Assembly: GCA_025699005.1 (NCBI GenBank)
Contig: JAILWI010000001.1
Location: 620,001 to 684,000, forward strand
Direction of reading: 5' to 3'
Length of the DNA stretch: 64,000 nt
From: Chloroflexota bacterium
GTDB taxonomy: Bacteria; Chloroflexota; Limnocylindria; QHBO01
Below are positions 1-9,827 of the stretch, piece after piece; the first letter of the stretch is position 1, and each line of letters opens with the position of its first letter. A model generated the notes under the pieces. The model did no database searches. It had not been told where the DNA came from and saw only the letters and a program-made list of their open reading frames with translations. The translations under genes and the position numbers were made by a program.

Positions 1-885
1 GGAACAGCCCGGCCAGCGCGACGCCGGGCATCGTCAGGGTCCCGAGGGTGGCTACCACGATGCCCGTGTAGCCGTAGCCGGGTGAGATTCCCGAGGTCAG
101 GCGGTTCTGGATCCCCGCGACCTCGCCGACCCCGGCGAGCCCGGCGATCGCCCCGCTCATGAGCGCGGCCCCGAGCAGGGTGCGCGAGACGTTGATGCCG
201 GCGAACCGCGCGCCGTGCGGGCTGAGACCGGCGGCGCGCAGCCGGAGCCCGGTCGGGGTGCGAACCAGGACGTACCAGGCCACGCCGATCACGGCGATCG
301 CGATGAGGAACCCGATATGGAGCCGCGAGCGCTCGATGAGAGTGGGGAACTCGGCCGACGCCGCGATCCGCGCGGACTCCGGGAAGCCGGTCTCCGGATC
401 GCGCCACGGGCCGTGGAGCAGGCCGTTCACGAGCAGCAGCGCCACGGGGTTGAGCAGGAGGGTGGTCACCACCTCGTCGATCCCGAACCGCACCCGCAGC
501 AGAGCCGGAACCAGGGCCCACGCCGCGCCGGCCAGCGCCCCGCCGACGACCATGACCGGAAGCGCGAGGACCGGTGGCAGGTCACCGACCATGGTGCCGA
601 TGCCGGCGGCGGCGATCGCGCCGAGCAGGAGCTGGCCCTCCGCGCCGATGTTCCAGTACCCGGCCCGGAAGGCGATCGCCACGGCAGCCCCGGTGAGCAG
701 GATCGGGGTCGCGCTGACGAGGACCTCGAGCAGCGTGAACTGCGAGGTCAGCGGGACCACCAGGTAGGCGGCGTATGCCGCGATCGGGTTCGCGCCCGCC
801 AGGATGATCGGGCCCGCGGTGATCAGGAAGGTCAGCAGGACAGCGAGGATCACGAGGACCGGCGTGGAGCGGACGGTGATCCGTC

Positions 886-889
<4 letters not shown>
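1..889 (-). CDS. BMP-type nucleoside/sugar ABC transporter permease (partial)
   Basis: Inner-membrane permease of an ABC importer of the nucleoside/purine type (NupB/YufP family, BPD_transp_2). It is not in the ORF track because it runs off the left edge. The reading frame starts MRRITVRSTPVLVILAVLL and stays open for about 296 codons with at least seven hydrophobic segments, including the family-typical AFRAGYWNIGAEGQ stretch and a later GLRLRAAGLSP coupling-loop region. Its ATG overlaps the TGA of the upstream ATPase gene (TCAT on the plus strand), so translation is probably coupled. A second permease gene would be expected just beyond the edge. Family call is firm; substrate is inferred from the neighbouring BMP lipoprotein. 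Confidence 0.9.
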
Positions 890-2394
<1,505 letters not shown>

Positions 2395-2406
2395 GGGCGC
2401 GGCCCG

Positions 2407-3474
2407 TTACGCGTCGGGGAAGGTCGAGCCCGGAGGCGTGGCCTCGTTGATGTCCACCCGGAAGGTGCCGGCCTTGATGGCCGCCTCCTTCTCCGCGACC
2501 GCGGCCGCGAGATCTTCCGGGATGCCGCCGGGGACGTCGCTGTTGATCTCGGCGAGTGCCGCGCCGCCCTTGCCGACCATCGAGAAGTCCTTCAGGTCCT
2601 GAGCGGTGTACGACCCGGCGATCACCTGGTCGATCACGTACTCCACCGTCGGCGTCATGTTCCAGGTGACGCTCGTCGCCACGTGCTCCGGGGCGAGGTC
2701 CTTCTGGTCGCTCATGTTGCCGATGACCACCAGGTCGTTCTCCTGCGCCGCCTCGATCACGCCGAAGCGCTCGGCGTAGAGGACATCGGCGCCCGCGCCG
2801 ACCTGGGCAAGCGCGGCCTCCTTGGCGGCGGCGGGGTCGAACCAGCTGTTGATGAAGGTGACCTTGACCTCGACGTCGGGGTTCGTCTCCTGGGCTCCGG
2901 CAATGAAGGCGTTGACGATCCGGTTCACCTCGGGAACCGGGTTGCCGCCCACCACGCCGATGACGTTCGACTCGGTGACGCCGCCGGCGATCATGCCCGC
3001 CAGGTACGCGGGCTCGTGGATCCAGTTGTCGAACACGGAGAAGTTCGGCTCGGCGGGTCCACCACCGGACCCGAAGACGAAGGCGATCTCGGGATAGTCG
3101 GCGGCGACCGCGCGGGTGGCCTCCTCGTTGCCGAAGGCGTCGCCGAAGATGATGTCCGGCTGATCCTGCTCGGCGGTCTCGCGCAGGACGCGCTCCATGT
3201 CGCCCGCGTAGCCGATGTCATCGGTGAAGGTGTAGGTGATGCGGCCGGCATCGGCCTCGGCCTGGAGGGCGCTGTGGATCACGCCGTCCCACGGCTCCTC
3301 GATCTGCGTGGCGTACGCGCCGAAGACCTTCAAGGCATCTCCGTCGCCCCCGCCTCCGGTCGGGGCCGCGGCGCCGCCGCAGGCGCTCAGCAGGAGCAGC
3401 GCGCTGATGGCGACGGCCAGGGGCGGACTGAGCCGCCGGGCGTCGCTGAACGTTCGGATGCGAGCGGAGATCAT
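2407..3474 (-). CDS. BMP family ABC transporter substrate-binding lipoprotein
   Basis: Extracytoplasmic ligand-binding protein of the BMP/PnrA (Med) family, 355 aa. The ORF track starts at 3639, but I place the start at the internal ATG at 3474 (MISARIRTFSDARR) because it is preceded by an AGGAGGG ribosome-binding site and is followed at once by a lipoprotein signal peptide with lipobox LLLLSACGG. The mature part carries BMP features such as PDIIFGDAFGNEE and the GVVGGNPVPEVNR segment. First gene of the importer operon. Members of this family bind nucleosides or related purines. Confidence 0.93.
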   Translation of the reverse strand: MISARIRTFSDARRLSPPLAVAISALLLLSACGGAAAPTGGGGDGDALKVFGAYATQIEEPWDGVIHSALQAEADAGRITYTFTDDIGYAGDMERVLRETAEQDQPDIIFGDAFGNEEATRAVAADYPEIAFVFGSGGGPAEPNFSVFDNWIHEPAYLAGMIAGGVTESNVIGVVGGNPVPEVNRIVNAFIAGAQETNPDVEVKVTFINSWFDPAAAKEAALAQVGAGADVLYAERFGVIEAAQENDLVVIGNMSDQKDLAPEHVATSVTWNMTPTVEYVIDQVIAGSYTAQDLKDFSMVGKGGAALAEINSDVPGGIPEDLAAAVAEKEAAIKAGTFRVDINEATPPGSTFPDA

Positions 3475-3653
3475 GGGATCGGACCCTCCTGCGGTGCACG
3501 GCTCGGGGCCGCGGCGGAACGATCGCGAAAGCCTACGCCACTGGCCCCTGACCTGGGCGGCAAATTCGCCACGGTTCGCGCGCTTCAGGAGCTGCGCTCG
3601 TCGAGTCGCTGGATAAGGTGGAACGAAGCCATCGGCCAATATGCGGCGTGGCG

Positions 3654-3659
3654 TAGAGT
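3654..3659 (+). promoter_or_regulatory. -10 box of a probable leaderless transcript
   Basis: TAGAGT lies six bases before the GTG start of the LLM oxidoreductase at 3666, which would place the transcription start on or next to the start codon. No Shine-Dalgarno sequence is visible. It is one of about 20 such arrangements in the window. Confidence 0.55.
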
Positions 3660-3665
3660 TGGCCC

Positions 3666-4697
3666 GTGCGACTCGGATTCGGCCTCGTCACCGTTCAGCA
3701 CCATCCCGACGATCCGCGGACCGACGTCGAGCTGTACCGCGAGGCGATCGAGATCGCCGTGGAGCTCGAGTCGGCCGGCTTCGACTCGATCTGGACGAGC
3801 GAGCACCACTTCGTGGACGACGGCTATCTTCCCGCACAGCTGCCGCTCCTCGCGGCGATGGCGGCCAGGACGGAACGGATTCGGCTCGGCACGGGCGTCC
3901 TCCTCGCACCGATGTTCGACCCGCTGCGGCTTGCGGAGGATGCCGTCGTCGTGGACCTCATCTCGGGCGGCCGGCTCGACCTCGGCCTGGGTATCGGCTG
4001 GCGGGAGGAGGAGTTCGACGGCTTCGGAATCTCGATGCGCGAGCGCGGCTCGCGGCTCGAGGGTCACCTCGCGGTGCTGCGCCAGGCATGGTCCGACGGG
4101 ACCGTGACCGGAGACGGCCGGCACTTCGCGTATCCCGGCCTTCGGGTCACGCCGAAGCCGGCGCAGCCGGACGGGCCGCCGATCTGGCTGGGAGCCGGCG
4201 CCGAGGCCGCGGTGCGCCGTGCCGGTCGTCTCGCCGATGGGTACTTGGCGGGCCCGGCGTCGCCGGAGGGGATGGCTCGTCGCCGGGGCTGGGTGCGCGA
4301 GGCGGCCGAGGCCGCGGGGCGAGATCCCGACGCCGCTCGCATCGGCCTGTATCGGCCGACCTTCGTCTGGCGCGACGGCGATGCGTGGAACACGGTCCGC
4401 GATGCCGCCTGGTACATGGACTGGAAGTACGGTGACATGGAGACGGCGCGGGGCAAGCAGGCGGGGGAGCGTCCTCCCCCGATGCCGGCCGAGGACGAGG
4501 AGCGCCTGCGCCGGCAGACGACCTTCGGCACCCCGGAAGAGGTCGTGGCCCAGCTGCGTGCCTACGCCAATGTCCTCGGTGACGATGGCCTCTACGTGGC
4601 CCGCGCCCACTTCCCCGGCCTGGATCCGGAGATCGCGGCGGCGTCGCGGCGCCTGCTCGCGAGCGAGGTGCTGCCGCACGTGACGTCCCGCACGTGA
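3666..4697 (+). CDS. LLM class F420-dependent oxidoreductase
   Basis: Cytoplasmic luciferase-like monooxygenase fold (TIM barrel), 343 aa, expected to use coenzyme F420 or FMN on an unknown substrate. Family marks are the N-terminal MRLGFGLVTVQHHPDD, FDSIWTSEHHFVDDGY near residue 40, RIRLGTGVLLAP and LDLGLGIGWREEE. The start is GTG with a TAGAGT -10 box just upstream. The last codons lie in a 14-bp tandem duplication (CGCACGTGACGTCC twice), so the C-terminal residues appear to have been changed by slippage. It converges on the ABC-2 exporter genes. Confidence 0.9.
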   Translation: MRLGFGLVTVQHHPDDPRTDVELYREAIEIAVELESAGFDSIWTSEHHFVDDGYLPAQLPLLAAMAARTERIRLGTGVLLAPMFDPLRLAEDAVVVDLISGGRLDLGLGIGWREEEFDGFGISMRERGSRLEGHLAVLRQAWSDGTVTGDGRHFAYPGLRVTPKPAQPDGPPIWLGAGAEAAVRRAGRLADGYLAGPASPEGMARRRGWVREAAEAAGRDPDAARIGLYRPTFVWRDGDAWNTVRDAAWYMDWKYGDMETARGKQAGERPPPMPAEDEERLRRQTTFGTPEEVVAQLRAYANVLGDDGLYVARAHFPGLDPEIAAASRRLLASEVLPHVTSRT

Positions 4698-4702
4698 CGT
4701 CC
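4675..4702. repeat. 14-bp tandem duplication across a stop codon
   Basis: CGCACGTGACGTCC occurs twice head to tail. The TGA of the LLM gene falls inside the second copy. It is most simply a replication-slippage duplication. Confidence 0.85.
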
Positions 4703-4751
4703 CGCGCCTGATCGCCCCGGGCTTGGAGCCTCGCCTGGCTCGTGGCGCGGG

Positions 4752-5540
4752 CTAGACGCCGATGTCCCGGCGGTTGAAGACGATCGTGCCGGCGGCCACG
4801 AAGACGGCGGCGAAGCCACCGAGCAGAAGGGCCGCACCGAGATCGACCCCATCCACCAGCGGGTTCGTGCCCAGGTACCAGTAGAACGGGGAGAGCTCCT
4901 GCGCGCGCTCCCAACCTTCGACGAGCGGCAGGAACGCATTGGCGACGAACGCGAGCACGGCGAGCCCGGCGCTCACCGCGGCAGCGAGCCCGGGTCGCCC
5001 GGTTGCTGCACCGATGCCGAAGGCGAGGCACGCGAAGAACGCGCCGAAGAGGACGCTCATGACGGTTCCGGCCAGCAGCATGTCCGCCCCGATCTCGACG
5101 TTGCCCAGTGCCGCACCGAGGACCAGCGAGGCCCAGCTGACAGCTCCCAGGATTGCCAGGAGCAGCACGAGTGCTGCGGCCTTCGAGGCTGCCACCCGCA
5201 TTCGCTCGACCGGTGCCGCGAGGAGCACATTGAGGGTCATCCGGTCCTCCTCACCGGCGATCGCCCCGACCCCGATGACGATGCCCACCCCCACGAGCGC
5301 GATGGGAATCACAAGCGAGAACATCTCGGCGTTCAGCCAGCCGGCCGGCGTTCCGAGGTCGTTCGCTCCGAGCGCGGCCAGGATCTCGGGCGGCATCACC
5401 TCGAGGATGTCGGCGTACTGCTCGCCCAGGGATCCGAACAGCAGGAGCACGAGCACGTTCATGGCGGCCAGGCTGCCGGCAACGATGCCGATCAGCCGCA
5501 TACGGTCGACGAGCGACTTGCGGAAGATGTCAACCGACAT
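4752..5540 (-). CDS. ABC-2 type exporter permease
   Basis: Membrane subunit of an ABC-2 exporter, 262 aa with about six membrane segments. The ORF track begins 42 codons too early in low-complexity Arg/Ser sequence. The real start is the ATG at 5540 (MSVDIFRKSLVDRMRLIG), which overlaps the upstream ATPase gene by 11 nt. The large loop after segment one, a run such as IGVGAIAGEEDRMTLNVLLAAPVERMRV and the GWERAQELSPFYWYLG region resemble the YhaP/NatB-like ABC-2 group. Substrate unknown; lipid, drug or sodium export are family possibilities. Confidence 0.88.
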   Translation of the reverse strand: MSVDIFRKSLVDRMRLIGIVAGSLAAMNVLVLLLFGSLGEQYADILEVMPPEILAALGANDLGTPAGWLNAEMFSLVIPIALVGVGIVIGVGAIAGEEDRMTLNVLLAAPVERMRVAASKAAALVLLLAILGAVSWASLVLGAALGNVEIGADMLLAGTVMSVLFGAFFACLAFGIGAATGRPGLAAAVSAGLAVLAFVANAFLPLVEGWERAQELSPFYWYLGTNPLVDGVDLGAALLLGGFAAVFVAAGTIVFNRRDIGV

Positions 5541-6510
5541 GGGTGACCTCCCGAGCCGGCGACGGGGTCGCCGCGTCGGTCTCGCCGCGGTAGTAGGCGA
5601 GGAAAATCTCGTCCAGGTCGGCCTCGACCGAGCTGATGTTGACGATCGTGAGCGCCGATGCCGCACGGACGGCCGGGTCGACCATCCCCTCGACGGAGAT
5701 GTTCGCCACGCGGCCCTCGATCCGGATGTCGCGGACGCCCTCGACGCCGTCGAACAGCCCGGCCGGGACGGGCCGGTCGAACTCGAACTCCAGGTGACGG
5801 ACAGCCTTGGCCTTGAGATCGCTCAGGCGCTCGACCACGACGAGGCGCCCCTCGCGGATGATCCCGACGCGATCCGTGACCCTCTCGACCTCGGCCAGGG
5901 TGTGCGAGCTGAGGAAGACGGTGCGACCCTCGTCCCGCGTCTCGCGCAGCACAGCCTGGAACTCCTGCTGGACCAGGGGGTCGAGACCGGTGCTCGGCTC
6001 ATCCAGCACGAGGAGCTCCGGCTTGTGCATGAGGGCCAGCACGATCGCCACCTTGTGCTTGTTGCCCGTCGACAGCTTGCCGATCGGGCGGTCCAGATCT
6101 GCCCGGAAGCGCTCCGCCAGCTCGAAGGCGTAGGTCGTGTCGATTCCGCCTCGGAGACCGGCGAAGTAGCGGATGGCGGCTGTGCCCGATTGGCTCCCAT
6201 AGAGGGCCAGCTCGCCCGGAACGTATCCGGTTCGGTGGCGGATCTCGAGCGACTCGGTCGCGACATCGAGGTCCAGCACGCGCGCCGTCCCCGCGCTGGG
6301 ACGGATGAGGTCGAGGAGCAGGCGGATGGTCGTGGACTTCCCCGATCCATTCGGCCCGAGAAACCCGAAGATCTCGCCGCGCGGCACTTCGAGGCTGACA
6401 TCGAGAATGCCGCGATTGCGGCCGTACCACTTCGTGAGCTCGCGCGTCTCGACCGCGAGTCCCGAGGCCGGGCGGCGCGCGCGGATATCGATGGGCTGCA
6501 CGTCCGTCAT
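5530..6510 (-). CDS. ABC exporter ATP-binding protein
   Basis: ATPase partner of the ABC-2 permease, 326 aa. Walker A GPNGSGKST (about residue 55), signature LSTGNKHKVA, Walker B LLVLDEPSTGLDP and the switch His in FLSSHTLAEVE are all visible. The signature is LSTGN rather than LSGGQ, a common variant in CcmA-like exporters. The C-terminal 90 residues form the regulatory extension seen in exporter ATPases. The start ATG is preceded by TAGCCT seven bases upstream, a leaderless -10 box. Confidence 0.93.
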   Translation of the reverse strand: MTDVQPIDIRARRPASGLAVETRELTKWYGRNRGILDVSLEVPRGEIFGFLGPNGSGKSTTIRLLLDLIRPSAGTARVLDLDVATESLEIRHRTGYVPGELALYGSQSGTAAIRYFAGLRGGIDTTYAFELAERFRADLDRPIGKLSTGNKHKVAIVLALMHKPELLVLDEPSTGLDPLVQQEFQAVLRETRDEGRTVFLSSHTLAEVERVTDRVGIIREGRLVVVERLSDLKAKAVRHLEFEFDRPVPAGLFDGVEGVRDIRIEGRVANISVEGMVDPAVRAASALTIVNISSVEADLDEIFLAYYRGETDAATPSPAREVTHVG

Positions 6511-6517
6511 GGCAACG

Positions 6518-6523
6518 AGGCTA
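6518..6523 (-). promoter_or_regulatory. -10 box of the ABC-2 exporter operon
   Basis: TAGCCT on the minus strand ends seven bases before the ATG at 6510. This fits a leaderless transcript for the ATPase-permease operon. Confidence 0.5.
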
Positions 6524-6588
6524 GGGACCAGTCTCGGGGTTGGGGAGGGCCGAACGGCCCCGCCTCGTCACGCCATTGCGCCCGTCGG

Positions 6589-7575
6589 TCAGGTCGAGCG
6601 TGCCTCGATCGGCTCCGGCCGGCCGAGCAGGTAGCCCTGCCCGAGGGTCAGGCCGATGCGAAGGAGGACGTCCCGCTCGGCGACCGTCTCCACCCCCTCG
6701 GCGATGAGCACCGACGCCGATCCCTCCGCGTAGCGCTGGAGGCCGGCGACGATCGCCTGCCGGGTCGGGTCGTTCTCCAGGCCATGAATCAGGTCCCGGT
6801 CGAGCTTCACGATCGCCGGGCGGAGCTCGGCGAGGTGGCGGAGGCTGGCGAAGCCGGCTCCCGTGTCATCCACCGCCAGACGCACCGCGTCACCGAAGCT
6901 CTCGAGCACGGATCGCATCGCGCAGTAATCGGCCACGGGCTCGTGCTCGGTCAGCTCGAGCACGACCGGCCGGCGCTCGACCCGACGCAGCAGCCGTGCG
7001 AGCCGTGGACTCGTGAGCATGCTCGCTGACGCATTGAGGCTCAGCCATGCTTCGGCGGGCAGACGATCCGAGGCGCGCATCGCCGCCTCGATGCACGCGG
7101 CCTCGAGCTCGACGCCGAGCTCGAGCTCGACGGCATCGGCGAAACGTACCGACGGGGCGATGCCGTCATCGAACCGGGTGAGGGCCTCGTACCCGACGGG
7201 ACGACCCGTCTCCAGCTCCACGATGGGCTGGAAGACGATCTCGAACGCGCGCTCGCGAATGATCCCGGAGAGATGTCGGGTGCGCTGTCGTACGAGCTCA
7301 CGCGCGCGAAGCTCGCCCGAGATCCCTCGGCGGTCCTGTCGGATGAGGACGACCAGCAGCAGGGACGCAGCGCCCGCAAACACGATGTCCTTGATCGGCC
7401 GGACACCCGCGGCGATTCCCGGATCGGGGATCGCGTTCACCGCCCGGTCGCTGAGGAGCATCCACGCCAGGAGCGTCACGAACGTGAGCGCCGCGATGCC
7501 GTGCGGCGACACCAGGGCATCACCAAGCCGGCGGCTGGCTCCCCCGGGCGCAGCCCAAGCGCCGCGATCGGTCAC
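6589..7575 (-). CDS. Membrane-anchored EAL domain c-di-GMP phosphodiesterase
   Basis: 328 aa. Two membrane segments lie near residues 28-50 and 62-80, followed by an EAL domain from about 95 to 325 that hydrolyses cyclic di-GMP. Catalytic marks look intact: YEALTR (EAL), the Asn in SLNASASM, LELTEH, the DD in AVDDTGAGF, VKLDRDLI, AEGVET and QGYLLGRP. The start is GTG at 7575 with an AGGAGAG ribosome-binding site. It is divergent from a small exported peptide gene and shares with it a region holding a possible XRE-regulator site. The GGDEF cyclase at 54.7 kb is its functional opposite in this window. Confidence 0.93.
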   Translation of the reverse strand: MTDRGAWAAPGGASRRLGDALVSPHGIAALTFVTLLAWMLLSDRAVNAIPDPGIAAGVRPIKDIVFAGAASLLLVVLIRQDRRGISGELRARELVRQRTRHLSGIIRERAFEIVFQPIVELETGRPVGYEALTRFDDGIAPSVRFADAVELELGVELEAACIEAAMRASDRLPAEAWLSLNASASMLTSPRLARLLRRVERRPVVLELTEHEPVADYCAMRSVLESFGDAVRLAVDDTGAGFASLRHLAELRPAIVKLDRDLIHGLENDPTRQAIVAGLQRYAEGSASVLIAEGVETVAERDVLLRIGLTLGQGYLLGRPEPIEARST

Positions 7576-7618
7576 CGGGCTCTCCTATGACAGAAGTGTT
7601 GGGTCGTGAGATGAATAA

Positions 7619-7651
7619 TAGTTGTTAGTGCCCGCCGTCGCGGGTACTAAC
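7619..7651. promoter_or_regulatory. Candidate operator/inverted repeat in divergent promoter
   Basis: TAGTTGTT is followed by CCCGC-N4-GCGGG inside a larger inverted repeat with 12-bp arms (7624-7635 and 7640-7651, one mismatch). A related TAGTTGTT/CCCGC-N6-GCGGG site lies at 9234-9257, upstream of the XRE regulator gene. It sits between the EAL gene and the small peptide gene. It may be an operator, or a hairpin in the peptide mRNA leader. Confidence 0.45.
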
Positions 7652-7701
7652 GGCGGCCTCTGGGTGGGTCGAGCGGCTGGCGGGCGGAAAGGGAATCACC
7701 C

Positions 7702-7809
7702 ATGCGTCGTATCCGCTCGTACCTGTTCTCGGTCGCACTGTCCGCGCTTCTCACGCTTCTCACGGCTGCAGCCGTCCTGGCAGAGGGCCAGCCTCCGTTC
7801 CCGCGCTGA
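7702..7809 (+). CDS. Small exported or membrane peptide (35 aa)
   Basis: Too short for the ORF track in this frame. It encodes a 35-residue peptide: a basic start (MRRIRSYLFS), a hydrophobic core (VALSALLTLLTAAAVLA) with a VLA-type signal peptidase site, then a nine-residue tail EGQPPFPR. A GGAAAGG ribosome-binding site sits about eight bases before the ATG. If the signal is cleaved, only the tail would be released, so it could be a signalling peptide or just a membrane peptide. It is adjacent to an XRE-TPR regulator, a type of regulator that often senses small peptides. Function unknown. Confidence 0.5.
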   Translation: MRRIRSYLFSVALSALLTLLTAAAVLAEGQPPFPR

Positions 7810-7871
7810 TCTGACGGCCCGGTAGAGACGAAACAAGTGCCCGCCGGCCGCGCCCGCCCCCCAGGCTCGAC

Positions 7872-9200
7872 CTAGCGCTCCGCGCTGCGGACCCCGGTCC
7901 CCCGACCGAGTGCCTCGGCGTAGAGGGCATTGGCTGCCGCGAGATCGCCCAGCTCCGTCAACATCCCGGCCCACTCGCCCAGCACGTCCCGCCGCCGGCT
8001 CACGGCGTGATGCGCTTCGAGGAGGTCAGCCGCCGACCGATACGAGTCCTCGGCGGCCGAGCGCAGGCCGCGGCGTCGTGCGACGCGGGCCAGGGTCAGG
8101 TGCGCGCCGACGCCAGCGAGGAACGAAGCACCGGTCGCGAGGCGATCCAGGGTGCTCGACGCAAGGCGATGGGCCCGCTCCTCGTCGCCACGTGCCAATG
8201 CAAGCTGCGCGTCGGCTTCGATGACGTCGGCCGCGAGCCGCTCGTCCCCACACGCTTCGGCGAGGGCGCGAGCACGATCGAGGTGGGCCTGCGACCGATC
8301 GAGGTTTCCCATCTGGAGGAAGACGAGGCCGAGGTTGATCTCCAGCGACGCCTCGTCGCGCTCGGTGTCGGATGCACCGTACAGGCCCAACGCTTCCTGG
8401 CCCGCTCGCAGGGAGGCCTCGAGATCGCCGACGCGCCGGTACTGGAGCGCGAGCCCGGAGAGGAAGGCGGCACGCTGTCGCACCGACGCGCTCCCGGTCA
8501 GTGCCCGCGCCTCCTCCATGTAGGCGATGGCACGATCGGGCTGCCCGTCCCACGCCTCCACGTTTCCGAGCGCCGCGAGGAGTCGAAATCGGAAATCGGG
8601 CGCGACGGCGATGCCGCGGCGATCGTCGGCGAGCAGCTCGACCAGGATTCCGCGGGCCTCGGCAGGGTTGTCGTCCTGGTACTGGGCGTACGCCAGCCAG
8701 TAGCGAGCCATCGCCGCATCGGCTGGGTGCCCGAGGCCGGAGAACAGCTCGGCCGCCTCCGACGCCGGACGAATCGCCTCCCGGCCCTTTCCGAGACGGC
8801 AGAGGGCCTCGGCTCGGCCGCGCAGCAGCTCCGCGCGCTGACGACGGTCGCTGCCCGCCCGATCCAGGAGGGTCTCGTAGGCGTCGAGCGCTCGCTGGGC
8901 ATCGCCGGCAGCGAGGAGGAGATCGGCCTCGAGTCGGGCCGCGGCGGGCGGCTCCTCGGCCACGAGGTCGGTGATGGCGACCCCGAGCCGTTCGCTGAGG
9001 AAGGTGAGGGCGGCCATCGACGGCTTGGCGAGCCCGCGCTCGAGCGCGCTGATGTACGCGGCCGTGTAGCGACCGCGAGCGACATCGGCCTGGGTCAGCT
9101 CTGCGCGCGTCCGCGCTTCCCGGATCCGATCGCCGATGCGTCGCGCGACGTGCGAGTTGTCGACGACGGTCACCCGCCGCCGAGCCCGGGTGGTCTTCAC
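7872..9200 (-). CDS. XRE-family transcriptional regulator with TPR sensor domain
   Basis: Cytoplasmic regulator, 442 aa. An N-terminal HTH_3 domain (about residues 15-75, RIREARTRAELTQADVAR and YISALERGLAKPS) is followed by a long helical array of tetratricopeptide-like repeats, as in Rgg/PlcR-like peptide-sensing or SARP-style regulators. The ORF track runs to 9878, antisense to the flavin reductase gene. I choose GTG at 9200 because TATCAT lies eight bases upstream and the HTH begins soon after; GTG at 9173 is the alternative. Its promoter region carries a TAGTTGTT/CCCGC-GCGGG site, suggesting autoregulation. The ligand of the TPR part is unknown. Confidence 0.85.
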   Translation of the reverse strand: MKTTRARRRVTVVDNSHVARRIGDRIREARTRAELTQADVARGRYTAAYISALERGLAKPSMAALTFLSERLGVAITDLVAEEPPAAARLEADLLLAAGDAQRALDAYETLLDRAGSDRRQRAELLRGRAEALCRLGKGREAIRPASEAAELFSGLGHPADAAMARYWLAYAQYQDDNPAEARGILVELLADDRRGIAVAPDFRFRLLAALGNVEAWDGQPDRAIAYMEEARALTGSASVRQRAAFLSGLALQYRRVGDLEASLRAGQEALGLYGASDTERDEASLEINLGLVFLQMGNLDRSQAHLDRARALAEACGDERLAADVIEADAQLALARGDEERAHRLASSTLDRLATGASFLAGVGAHLTLARVARRRGLRSAAEDSYRSAADLLEAHHAVSRRRDVLGEWAGMLTELGDLAAANALYAEALGRGTGVRSAER

Positions 9201-9208
9201 GGTCGTCG

Positions 9209-9257
9209 ATGATACAGGGCCGATGCCAACTGATAGTTGTTCCCGCCGCGGCGCGGG
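9209..9257. promoter_or_regulatory. Regulator promoter and candidate operator
   Basis: On the minus strand TATCAT (9214-9209) is the -10 box of the XRE gene. TAGTTGTT plus CCCGC-N6-GCGGG at 9234-9257 covers the -35 area and lies just before the divergent flavin reductase start. The same pattern occurs at 7619-7644. Confidence 0.45.
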
Positions 9258-9275
9258 CATGAGACGTGCTTCGGG

Positions 9276-9827
9276 ATGAGCATGAGCACACCACGCGTCC
9301 TCGGCATCTGCGGCAGCCTTCGGGTCGACTCCCACAACCGCCGGCTGCTCGAGGCGGCGACCGACGCCCTTCCCCATGCCGACTGGGCGATCGCCCGGCT
9401 GCGTGGCATTCCCGCCTACGACGCCGACATCGAGGCTCGCGGCCTTCCACCGGCGGTCGTGCAGCTCAAGGACCAGATCGGCGACGCCGATGCGATCGTC
9501 ATCGCGACGCCCGAGTACAACCACTCGATTCCCGGCGTGCTGAAGAACGCGATCGACTGGGCTTCGCGGCCGGCGATGCGCTCTCCGTTCGTCGGCAAGC
9601 CCGTCCTCATGATGGGTGCCTCGCCGGGTCGCGGTGGCGCGCAGCGGGCACTCGCCCACCTTCGCCAGGTGCTCGAGTCGATGGAGGCTCGCCCCATGGA
9701 CGACGTCGTATCGGTCCCCGAGGTTCGACGTCGATTCCACGACGCCCGCCCGGACGCCGAGCTTGACGCCGAGCTGCGGCAGGCGCTCACGCAGCTCGGG
9801 CTGCCATCGCCGCATCCGATCAGGTAG
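9276..9827 (+). CDS. NADPH-dependent FMN reductase family protein
   Basis: Flavodoxin-fold NAD(P)H:FMN reductase or quinone reductase (ChrR/YieF-like), 183 aa. Visible marks are the FMN phosphate loop GSLRVDSHNRRL near the N-terminus, ATPEYNHSIPGVLKNAIDW (family-diagnostic) and PVLMMGASPGRGGAQRAL. I start at the ATG at 9276 (MSMSTPRVLG); the track's 9237 start adds a non-homologous leader, and ATG 9282 is also possible. It is divergent from the XRE regulator and ends 8 nt into the convergent cupin gene. Confidence 0.9.
   Translation: MSMSTPRVLGICGSLRVDSHNRRLLEAATDALPHADWAIARLRGIPAYDADIEARGLPPAVVQLKDQIGDADAIVIATPEYNHSIPGVLKNAIDWASRPAMRSPFVGKPVLMMGASPGRGGAQRALAHLRQVLESMEARPMDDVVSVPEVRRRFHDARPDAELDAELRQALTQLGLPSPHPIR

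Noticed and set aside
9237-9275. ATG-like start at 9237 for the flavin reductase
   Set aside because: This leader overlaps the candidate operator and adds 13 residues without family similarity.
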